Below are positions 21,106 to 27,715 of a stretch of DNA of 27,715 bases, in pieces. The position numbers and the translations under genes are program-made. The notes under the pieces are model-generated. The model was not told the DNA's origin, ran no database searches, and worked only from the letters and a program-made list of their open reading frames with translations. Each line of letters starts with the position of its first letter. The stretch's first letter is position 1. Source of the DNA: an uncultured Ruminococcus sp. (GTDB lineage: Bacteria; Bacillota; Clostridia; Oscillospirales; Ruminococcaceae); contig URTF01000026.1 of NCBI GenBank assembly GCA_900550695.1, positions 1 to 27,715 of the forward strand, written 5' to 3'.

Positions 21106-22488
21106 TTGGCAACCGAATCCTCGAAATATGAGCTTGATATGTGCAATGGCCCGGTGCTGAAAAAAATGCTGATATTCACACTTCCGCTGATGCTTTCAAG
21201 CGTTCTGCAGCTTGTTTTCAACGCCGCAGACGTTATCATCGTCGGCAGATTTGCAGGCGACAACTCACTTGCGGCTGTCGGCTCGAACGCCGCACTCATA
21301 AATCTGCTCACGAACCTTTTTATCGGACTTTCTATCGGCGCAAACGTCATTGCCGCAAGGCACTACGGCGCAGGAGAAGTCAAAGAGCTTTCAAAAACCG
21401 TCCACACCTCAATGCTTATGGGAGCAATAAGCGGCGTTTTCCTCACGATCATAGGCGTGTGCTTCGCAAAACAGCTCCTCGAACTGATGAAAACTCCCGA
21501 TGAAGTCCTCGTCCTCGCCGCAGATTACCTTAGGATATACTTCCTCGGTATGCCTGCGCTGATGCTCTATAACTTCGGCAGTGCGCTCCTGCGTTCGATA
21601 GGCGATACGAAGCGGCCGCTTTTCTACCTCTCAGCAGCAGGCGTTATAAATATTATCCTCAACCTTGTTTTTGTAATAATCTTCAAGCTTGACGTTGTGG
21701 GCGTTGCTATCGCCACAGTCGTTTCCGAATCGGTTTCGGCAATTCTCATCGTCCGCTGCCTTATGCATGAAACGGGCGGAATAAAGCTTATCCTCTCCGA
21801 GTTGAGAATTGACGGACGAAAAGCCGCCGCAATAATGCGCCTCGGTCTTCCTGCAGGACTTCAGGGCGTGATATTCTCGCTTTCAAATGTCGTAATACAA
21901 TCCTCGGTAAATATTTTCGGCCCAACAGTGGTCGCAGGAAATTCAGCCGCACAGAACCTCGAGGGCTTCGTATATGTTGCAATGAACTCGTTCTATCAGT
22001 CGGCAATTTCGTTCACAAGCCAGAACTACGGTGCGAAAAGATATGACCGCCTGACGAAGATACTCGCCTGCGCACTTGGCTGCGTAGTCGTAACGGGACT
22101 TGTCCTCGGCTATTCGGGACTGCTTTTCGGAAAGCAGCTGCTCGGACTTTATACCTCGGGCGCAGATACGATAGATGCAGGACTTGTCCGAATGAAGGTC
22201 ATATTCTCAATATATTTCCTCTGCGGAATAATGGACGTAATGGTCGGCGGACTGCGAGGAATAGGCTATTCGATAATGCCGATGATAGTTTCGCTAATAG
22301 GCGCCTGCGGAGTAAGGCTTGTCTGGATAGCAACAGTATTTCAGATACCCGAATACCACACGATAAAGACCGTCTACATATCCTACCCCGTTTCGTGGGT
22401 GATAACCATAGCCGCCCACGTCGTATGCTATATCATCGCAAGGAAAAAGCTTTCCAAGCGTATCGCGGAAGAGGAGAATAATTTATAA
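21106..22488 (+). CDS. MATE family efflux transporter
   Basis: A 460-residue inner-membrane antiporter with about 12 helices in two similar halves. The first half has the typical start GPVLKKMLIFTLPLMLSSVL (about 15-34), then NAADVIIVGRFAGDNSLAAVG (about 42-60), the family's most conserved segment. The second half has RLGLPAGLQGVIFSLSN and FTSQNYGAKRYDR. The family exports drugs and metabolites using sodium or proton gradients; the substrate is unknown. The TTG at 21106 is chosen because AAAGGAG lies 8 nt upstream; a longer reading from 21025 would start within the previous gene and run through a terminator. The stop codon TAA is the first unit of a heptad array. Confidence 0.93.
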   Translation: MATESSKYELDMCNGPVLKKMLIFTLPLMLSSVLQLVFNAADVIIVGRFAGDNSLAAVGSNAALINLLTNLFIGLSIGANVIAARHYGAGEVKELSKTVHTSMLMGAISGVFLTIIGVCFAKQLLELMKTPDEVLVLAADYLRIYFLGMPALMLYNFGSALLRSIGDTKRPLFYLSAAGVINIILNLVFVIIFKLDVVGVAIATVVSESVSAILIVRCLMHETGGIKLILSELRIDGRKAAAIMRLGLPAGLQGVIFSLSNVVIQSSVNIFGPTVVAGNSAAQNLEGFVYVAMNSFYQSAISFTSQNYGAKRYDRLTKILACALGCVVVTGLVLGYSGLLFGKQLLGLYTSGADTIDAGLVRMKVIFSIYFLCGIMDVMVGGLRGIGYSIMPMIVSLIGACGVRLVWIATVFQIPEYHTIKTVYISYPVSWVITIAAHVVCYIIARKKLSKRIAEEENNL

Positions 22489-22799
22489 TGCGTAATTCGT
22501 AATTCGTAATGCGTAATTATTTGTGTTTCGTTAATTTGTAACGAAAATCGTAGGGGCGGATTCTATATCCGCCCGTTATAATACAACAAAATTACGCTAA
22601 TTCTCTGTAGTGGTGGACATACAAATATTTTTATAAACAAAACACCCCTGTTTCCTTTGGTAAAACCATTGAAAACAGGGGTGTTCATCTATTGCATAAA
22701 CGTCTTGCGGCGTGGGACAGGCGACCCGTACCCTACAATATTTGTTACAAACTAACGGAACAAAATAATTACGCATTACGCATTACGAATTACGCATTA
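22486..22799. mobile_element. Composite heptad element E
   Basis: The left array starts at the MATE stop codon (22486-22520: TAATGCG, two TAATTCG, TAATGCG, closing TAATTAT). The right array, on the minus strand, starts at the polA stop codon (22799-22765: TAATGCG, TAATTCG, two TAATGCG, closing TAATTAT). Both stop codons are therefore provided by repeat units. Inside lie the GTAGGGG/GGGCGGAT hairpin module (22550-22574, identical to that in element D), a terminator hairpin, and a decayed GGGAC..CCCGT..CCCTAC hairpin near 22714-22736. No gene is present in these 308 bp. Confidence 0.75.
22633..22685 (-). terminator. polA terminator
   Basis: A 13-bp perfect stem (AACACCCCTGTTT at 22641-22653 with its complement at 22673-22685), with a small inner hairpin in its loop, is followed on the minus strand by TTGTTTATAAAAAT. 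It lies inside composite element E. Confidence 0.75.
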
Positions 22800-25337
22800 A
22801 CCTTTAGCATCGTACCATGTCTTTCCGCAGTTGACATCTGCCTGCATCGGAACGGAGAAATTCACCGCACCGAGCATCTCTTCGCTGAGGATTTTCGCAG
22901 CCGCATCTTTGTCTTTTTCCGATGCCTCAATGATAAGCTCATCGTGTACCTGCAATATCAAACGTGCGTCAAGCTTTTCTTCCTTTAAACGTCTGTAAAC
23001 ACGCACCATTGCGATCTTTATAACGTCAGCCGCCGTGCCTTGTATAGGCGCATTCATCGCCGCACGCTTGCCGAAAGCCTGAATGTTTTTGTTGCTGTTT
23101 TTCAGCTCGGGAATGTATCTGCGCCGTCCGAACGCCGTCACAGCATAACCCGTCTTTACTGCACTCTCAACAGCTTTATCCATAAATGCTTTGATGTTCG
23201 GGTAAGTCGCAAAATAATTCTTGATGTAGCGGTCAGCCTCCGCAACGCTTACGTCAATATCCTTGGAAAGCGAGAACGCACCGATGCCGTAAACAATGCC
23301 GAAGTTTACAGCCTTTGCCGAACGGCGCATCTCGGGCGTTATCATCTCTTCGGGCAGTCCGAAAACCTTTGCCGCCGTAGCAGTGTGAACGTCCTTGCCG
23401 CTCAGAAAGTTGTTCCGCATATTTCCGTCACCGCTCATCGCCGCCAGTATGCGAAGCTCGATCTGGCTGTAGTCCGCATCGAGAAGCGTGTAACCGTCCT
23501 TGGCAACGAAGAATTTTCTCATGCTCCTGCCAAGCTCCGTGCGAACGGGAATGTTCTGCATATTCGGCTCGGTCGAGGAGATCCTGCCCGTGCGTGTTTC
23601 GGTCTGCTTGAAGCTCGAATGAACTCTGCCGTCCTCACGAACCTCCTTTAAAAGTCCGTCAACATAGGTCGAGGATAGCTTTGTAAGCTTTCTGTACTGC
23701 AAAATTTCGCTGACTATCTCGTGCTTGTCGGCAAGCTCTTCAAGTATCTCCGCATTTGTTGAGTAACCCGTCTTGGTCTTTTTCCTGCTCGGCAAACCAA
23801 GCTCCTCAAAAAGTACAGTTCCAAGCTGTTTCGGCGAGCTTATGTTGAACTCGTGACCTGCCATAAAATAAATCTTCTGCTCGCAGGCACAAATGTCGTT
23901 TTCAAGCCGCTTGCCGAACTCCTTTACACCCTCGGCATCGACCTTTACGCCGTAGTATTCCATCGAAGCCAGAACCTCCGTCAAAGGCTGTTCGATATCG
24001 GTGAAAAGCTTCTCCATTCCTGCCGCCGCAACCTCTTTTTTCAGCGCATCGCAAAGTGCGGAAAGCGAAGCTATATCCGCATTTTCGCCAAGCTCCGAAT
24101 AGTAGGGAACACCGTATTCGGCGCACATTTTTTCAATAGTATATTCCGCAGACGAAGCGTTCAAAAGATATCCGAGAATGTCCGCATCTGCGTCAAGGTT
24201 TTTCAGCTCCGTGTCATTCGCAAAGCAAAGCCTGAACGCATTTTTTACCTGAAAACCATACTTTTTGCAGCCCGAAGCGAAGAATTTCAGCTGATCTTCC
24301 TTAGTATCGGTACTGCAAAGCTTTCCGCCGCACTCAATGCGAAGCAAACCGCCTTCTTCAAGGATAAAAGCCGCATTTTCCGCCTTGTCAAAATCAATTT
24401 CGCCAAATCCGCAAGACGAAAAATCACGCTTTCTGACCTCTTCCTGCTTTTCGATCTTCGGAACGTTCGCAGACGGCTTTATATTGAGCTTTTCAAGCAG
24501 TTTGTACATTTCAAGCTCTGTAAGAAGCTCCGAAACGTCATTTTCATCAGCTTTTCCCGTGAGATAACTCTTCGGGTCTTTGTCAACGGGCGCATCAAAA
24601 ACGATAGTCGCAAGCCACTTGCTGTGGAAAGCGTCTTCCTTGCCGTTTGAAAGCTTCGTGAGAACGGAATTTGTCGCCTTGACTTCGTTATTTTCAAGCT
24701 TTTCGTATAAGTTTTCAACCGAACCGTACTCGCCGATAAGCGTGAGCGCGGTCTTTTCGCCAATGCCCTTAACGCCGCTGATGTTGTCCGAGCTGTCGCC
24801 CATAAGTCCTTTCAGGTCGATGAGCTGCTTCGGTTCAAGTCCGTAAACTTCGTGAAATTTTTCGGGCGTGAAAACTGTCGTTTCCTTTGTGCCGTGAAGA
24901 AGAACCGTTACCTTGTCATTGATAAGCTGGAGCGAGTCGCGGTCACCCGTGAGGATAACGCACTCGTCACCGTTCTTGGCGCAGGCATCGGAAAGCGTTC
25001 CGAGAATATCATCCGCCTCAAAGCCCTCCGTTTCAAGAACGTGAACACCCAAGCCTTTGAGCAGACGTTTTATCATCGGCATCTGCTGTGCAAGCTCATC
25101 GGGCATACCGTGACGGTTCGCCTTGTAATTGCTGTCAGCCTTGTGTCGGAAAGTCGGCGCACGCAGGTCAAAAGCGCAGGCAACACCGTCAGGCTTCTGC
25201 TCGGCGCAGATTTTGAGATAGATGTTCATAAATCCCGTCAGAGCGTTGGTGTAAACGCCGTTTTTGTTCGAGAGCATTTTTATCCCGTAAAAAGCACGGT
25301 TCATAATGCTGTTTCCGTCAATGGCAAGAAGCTTCAT
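22797..25337 (-). CDS. polA: DNA polymerase I
   Basis: An 846-residue family A polymerase for repair and Okazaki-fragment processing. Residues 1 to about 290 form the 5'-3' exonuclease with its acidic motifs (LLAIDGNSIMNRAF, GFEADDILGTL, LTGDRDSLQLI, LMGDSSDNISGVKGIG). The central part (about 300-455) corresponds to the 3'-5' exonuclease fold, but the catalytic acids are not recognisable, so no proofreading is expected, as in Bacillus-type enzymes. The polymerase domain follows with motif A DADYSQIELR (D620), motif B RRSAKAVNFGIVYG and motif C QVHDE (D799). The ATG at 25337 is preferred over 25358, because AAAGGA lies 8 nt upstream. The stop codon is part of a heptad array. Confidence 0.97.
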   Translation of the reverse strand: MKLLAIDGNSIMNRAFYGIKMLSNKNGVYTNALTGFMNIYLKICAEQKPDGVACAFDLRAPTFRHKADSNYKANRHGMPDELAQQMPMIKRLLKGLGVHVLETEGFEADDILGTLSDACAKNGDECVILTGDRDSLQLINDKVTVLLHGTKETTVFTPEKFHEVYGLEPKQLIDLKGLMGDSSDNISGVKGIGEKTALTLIGEYGSVENLYEKLENNEVKATNSVLTKLSNGKEDAFHSKWLATIVFDAPVDKDPKSYLTGKADENDVSELLTELEMYKLLEKLNIKPSANVPKIEKQEEVRKRDFSSCGFGEIDFDKAENAAFILEEGGLLRIECGGKLCSTDTKEDQLKFFASGCKKYGFQVKNAFRLCFANDTELKNLDADADILGYLLNASSAEYTIEKMCAEYGVPYYSELGENADIASLSALCDALKKEVAAAGMEKLFTDIEQPLTEVLASMEYYGVKVDAEGVKEFGKRLENDICACEQKIYFMAGHEFNISSPKQLGTVLFEELGLPSRKKTKTGYSTNAEILEELADKHEIVSEILQYRKLTKLSSTYVDGLLKEVREDGRVHSSFKQTETRTGRISSTEPNMQNIPVRTELGRSMRKFFVAKDGYTLLDADYSQIELRILAAMSGDGNMRNNFLSGKDVHTATAAKVFGLPEEMITPEMRRSAKAVNFGIVYGIGAFSLSKDIDVSVAEADRYIKNYFATYPNIKAFMDKAVESAVKTGYAVTAFGRRRYIPELKNSNKNIQAFGKRAAMNAPIQGTAADVIKIAMVRVYRRLKEEKLDARLILQVHDELIIEASEKDKDAAAKILSEEMLGAVNFSVPMQADVNCGKTWYDAKG

Positions 25338-25366
25338 TTCCTTGATCCTTTCTATCACTTATAAAT

Positions 25367-25711
25367 TAATTCGGAATTCGGAATTATTTATGCTCCGTAT
25401 GTTTATATAAAATGCAGAATTTCTTGGGGCAAATATTAATAAATTCGGAATTATTACAGACTTATCTAATATGCATAGGAATTCACAATTATTATATCAC
25501 GCAACGGTTTAAAATAACAGAATGTTTATATGAAATCGGGCGGATATAGAATCCGCCCCTACGGTTTTTGCAGAATTTGATTGAGATCGCTTAAACGGGA
25601 CGGGAAACCCGTCCCCTACAGTAGATTTACTTTAACGAAACAATTATTTAATTTAAAATAATTACGCAATTACGATGCCCAACTTCGCTGTGCGTTACGA
25701 ATTACGCATTG
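25367..25711. mobile_element. Composite heptad element F between polA and argS
   Basis: The left array (25367-25387, plus) has TAATTCG, GAATTCG and closing GAATTAT. A partial second copy lies near 25438-25454. The right array (25658-25711, minus) has AATGCG, TAATTCG and a closing TAATTAT with about 25 bp of inserted sequence. Inside, the GTAGGGG/GGGCGGAT module appears in reverse orientation (25538-25562), identical over 25 nt to D and E. A second module, GGGACGGG, AAA, CCCGTCCC with CTAC (25596-25619), follows. Unlike D and E it lies between tandem genes, downstream of argS and upstream of polA. No gene is seen in these 376 bp. Confidence 0.7.
25404..25432 (-). promoter_or_regulatory. Possible polA promoter
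   Basis: On the minus strand TTGCCC (25427-25432), a 17-nt spacer and TATATA (25404-25409) lie about 70 nt upstream of polA and inside element F. The match is modest. If it is real, the element supplies the promoter or was inserted around it. Confidence 0.4.
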
Positions 25712-25713
25712 AT

Positions 25714-27465
25714 TTACATATTTTCAACCGTTTCAATACCAAGAATTCCGAGATGCTTGATAATTACCTCACGGGTAAGCTTTGCAAGCGCAAGCCAGCT
25801 TGACTTCTTCGCCTCGTCCTGCTCGTTCATAATGTTGTTCTCGTGGTAGAAACGTGAGAACGAAACTGCAAGCTGATATGCGTTTTCACAAACGTAGCTC
25901 GGTGCTTTTTCGTCCATCGCAAGCGTGAAAGCATTGCCCGACATTACAATTTTCAGCATAAGCTCACGCTCCGCATCGGTGTAAATGCCGTTCAGCTCAG
26001 CCTTTGCATCGCCCGCTTTTTTGAGAATGGAATTGATTCGTGAAACTGTATAAAGCAGATAAATTCCCGTCTTGCCCTCTGCGGACATAAACTTGTCCAG
26101 ATCGAAAATATAATCCTTGGAGCGGTGATTGATAAGGTCGCCGAATTTTACAGCCGCCATACCAAGCTTGCGTGCATAATCGTCACGGTTTTCTTCGGTA
26201 ACAAAGCTTGACTCGGAAAGACGTTCGAGCGAAGCATTCGTAACTGTTTCGATGAGGTCGGAAAGGCGCATAACACCGCCGTCACGGGTCTTGTAAGGCT
26301 TGCCGTCACTGCCGTTCATCGTGCCGAAGCCGAGAAATTCGAGCGCAGTTGTGTCGGGAACAAGCTGAGCCTTCTTCGCACAGCGGAAAACCTGCGTGAA
26401 GTGGAGTTCCTGTCGCTTGTCAACAACGTACCAGATCTTTGTCGGGTGGAAATCACGCTCACGCTGAATGATAGTCGCAAGGTCGGTCGTGGCATAAATG
26501 CTTGAGTTGTCCGACTTGCGAACGATAACGGGAGGCATCGGCGCTTTGTCCGAATCCTCAGCAACGTCAACAACGAGCGCACCGTTGCTCTCGTAGGAAA
26601 GGTGCTTTTCTTCAAGAATTTTCATAAGTTCGGGAATGTACTTGTCAGCATCGCTCTCGCCGTACCAGTAGTCGAAATCAACGTCAAGCTTTGAGTAGTT
26701 CGATTTGAGGTCGGCAATGGAAACACGGAGAATTTCTTTCCAGAGCGCAATGTATCCGGGACGGCCGTTCTGAAGCTCAAATGTAGCCGTGTGAGCCTTG
26801 TCCTTGAAAGCTTCGTCCTCCTTGCTCTTCTTGCTGGCAAAAGGATAAACCTCGCAGAGAAGCTCGGGGTTCAGCTCGGGAACGCTGTCCTTTTCGGTGT
26901 CGAAAGCCGCATCAAAGCACTTCCAGTCGGGGTAACGCTCGGAAAGCTCCGCAATAACAAGGCCGATCTGTAAACCCCAGTCGCCAAGATGAACGTCACC
27001 GTAAACGGTGTTTCCCGTAGCTCGGGCAAGACGCTTCAAGCTCTCACCAATGATAGCGGAGCGAAGATGTCCGATGTGGAGCGGTTTTGCAACATTAGGT
27101 CCGCCGTAGTCGATAACGATAGTGTCGGGGTTCTCGTTCTGCGGAACGCCGAGATGCTCGTCAGCCGCAATATCCTTTACAATGGAAAGCATATATTCGT
27201 CCGAAAGCGTGAGATTGAGAAAACCCGGCTTTACAACCTCTGCCTTTGCGAAAGTATCATCCTCCGCAAGAACAGCCGCAACCTCGTCAGCTATCATAAA
27301 CGGAGCTTTCCTGTAAAGCTTCGCACCCTGAAAAGCACCGTTGCACTGGAACTGGCAAAGATCAAGACGGTCGGAAGCCGTAACAGCACCGAGAGCCTTG
27401 TCATAACCGCACTTTTCAAAAGCAGCGGAAACCTTTTCGGTAAGGATCTTAGTTATAGTCTGCAT
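25714..27465 (-). CDS. argS: Arginyl-tRNA synthetase
   Basis: ArgS attaches arginine to its tRNA and needs the tRNA for activation. The 583-residue protein has the N-terminal tRNA-recognition (Add-1) domain (about 1-105). The class I motif PNVAKPLHIGHLRSAIIGE has HIGH at 130-133. A degenerate KMSK region follows (GKPYKTRDGGVMRLSDLIE), as usual in ArgRS. The DALR anticodon-binding domain lies in the last 120 residues (INHRSKDYIFDLDKFMSAEG, then helices to the end at GIETVENM). The ATG at 27465 is chosen because AAAGGA lies 9 nt upstream; a longer reading to 27537 runs through the leader terminator. The leader carries a promoter and an intrinsic terminator. Confidence 0.96.
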   Translation of the reverse strand: MQTITKILTEKVSAAFEKCGYDKALGAVTASDRLDLCQFQCNGAFQGAKLYRKAPFMIADEVAAVLAEDDTFAKAEVVKPGFLNLTLSDEYMLSIVKDIAADEHLGVPQNENPDTIVIDYGGPNVAKPLHIGHLRSAIIGESLKRLARATGNTVYGDVHLGDWGLQIGLVIAELSERYPDWKCFDAAFDTEKDSVPELNPELLCEVYPFASKKSKEDEAFKDKAHTATFELQNGRPGYIALWKEILRVSIADLKSNYSKLDVDFDYWYGESDADKYIPELMKILEEKHLSYESNGALVVDVAEDSDKAPMPPVIVRKSDNSSIYATTDLATIIQRERDFHPTKIWYVVDKRQELHFTQVFRCAKKAQLVPDTTALEFLGFGTMNGSDGKPYKTRDGGVMRLSDLIETVTNASLERLSESSFVTEENRDDYARKLGMAAVKFGDLINHRSKDYIFDLDKFMSAEGKTGIYLLYTVSRINSILKKAGDAKAELNGIYTDAERELMLKIVMSGNAFTLAMDEKAPSYVCENAYQLAVSFSRFYHENNIMNEQDEAKKSSWLALAKLTREVIIKHLGILGIETVENM

Positions 27466-27500
27466 AAAAAATTGTCCTTTCAGATAATTTTGATAACCCA

Positions 27501-27535
27501 AAAAATAAAAAACGACCGCACAAAACCGTGCAGTC
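27501..27535 (-). terminator. Intrinsic terminator in the argS leader
   Basis: On the minus strand GACTGCAC, a 6-nt loop and GTGCGGTC form an 8-bp stem (one T-G pair) followed by GTTTTTTATTTTTT. It lies downstream of the argS promoter and about 36 nt before the start codon, so it is in the leader, not at the end of another gene. Confidence 0.8.
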
Positions 27536-27560
27536 ATACTGTAACACTGTGCAATATGTA

Positions 27561-27589
27561 ATTATACCATATTATAGGCAAAACGTCAA
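27561..27589 (-). promoter_or_regulatory. argS promoter
   Basis: On the minus strand TTGACG (27584-27589), a 17-nt spacer and perfect TATAAT (27561-27566). Transcription should start near 27554, only about 20 nt before the leader terminator. Confidence 0.8.
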
Positions 27590-27593
27590 GATT

Positions 27594-27628
27594 TAATGCG
27601 GAATTCGGAATGCGGAATTCGGAATTAT
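27594..27628 (+). repeat. Heptad array G, left edge of a further element
   Basis: TAATGCG, GAATTCG, GAATGCG, GAATTCG and closing GAATTAT. By the inward-reading rule seen in elements D to F, its partner array should lie beyond the right edge of the window. Confidence 0.75.
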
Positions 27629-27715
27629 TGCAAAGCTAACATTTGTTTAAGAGTTTGCGAAGCCAATCAAAGTTTACGTCCACGCTTTTCAAAGGGTGGC
27701 AGGGGTCAAGGGGAC
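27629..27715. other. Window-edge segment, probably element interior
   Basis: On the minus strand one frame is open from the edge to a TAG at 27636-27638 (about 25 codons, ending VNFDWLRKLLNKC). It may be the end of a real gene, but it directly adjoins the closing unit of heptad array G, so it is more likely part of a repeat. The last bases (AGGGGTCAAGGGGAC) resemble the GGGGAC-type modules elsewhere. Confidence 0.3.

Noticed and set aside
27636..27713. End of a minus-strand gene at the right window edge
   Set aside because: The frame is short, has no other support and adjoins a repeat array, so repeat-derived sequence is more likely.

Overview
The window looks like a chromosome segment of a low-to-mid GC, Gram-positive anaerobe of the Clostridia, most likely an Oscillospiraceae (Ruminococcus-like) gut or rumen bacterium. 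The evidence is a SCIFF ranthipeptide precursor with its radical SAM maturase next to yajC, a SpoVAC protein, a SigH-like sigma factor, strong AGGAGG-type ribosome sites, frequent TTG/GTG starts, and sugar ABC permeases without a local ATPase. The genus is an inference from these families; no rRNA is present to settle it.

Layout. 1-2675: purB (minus), then a TfoX-N protein and an overlapping nitroreductase (plus). 2807-5414 (minus): yajC, a TIGR04086-type membrane protein, the 45-residue SCIFF peptide scfA with its own promoter and terminator, and its maturase scfB. 5827-6949: a SigH-like sigma factor, a degenerate tRNA-like sequence and a small double zinc-ribbon protein. 7015-9307: a PLP aminotransferase and trpS. 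9318-16141: a sugar-uptake locus made of a LacI-type regulator with two AAACGTTT sites around its promoter, a lipoprotein substrate-binding protein, an attenuator hairpin, two permeases, and a separately promoted cytoplasmic sugar-sensor/GGDEF fusion. 16168-16953 (minus): a phage-like pair (zinc-binding protein and DUF1492-like protein) behind a strong promoter with a candidate LexA box. 17011-17129: a MITE-like hairpin element. 17166-19753: a divergent metallophosphoesterase, a tautomerase, an 8-oxoguanine glycosylase and a DUF6062-like double zinc-module protein. 20006-22488: lone spoVAC (minus), a YkgJ-type cysteine-cluster protein and a MATE exporter. 22797-27465 (minus): polA and argS.

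The most unusual structure is between the genes. Short arrays of 7-bp units (consensus KAATKCG, closing with KAATTAT) recur at least eight times. Several begin in or just after a stop codon. They tend to occur as facing pairs whose arrays read inwards and that enclose 0.2-0.35 kb. Three such enclosed segments carry an identical 25-nt GTAGGGG-plus-hairpin module. I read these as one family of composite, probably non-autonomous mobile intergenic elements placed at gene 3' ends.

How the genes may work together. The sugar locus pairs uptake with two LacI-fold sensors, one acting on DNA and one fused to a diguanylate cyclase domain, suggesting that sugar state is linked to c-di-GMP. The SCIFF block couples a constantly present peptide and maturase with protein-export genes. 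The remaining genes are housekeeping (purine synthesis, tRNA charging, DNA repair and replication).
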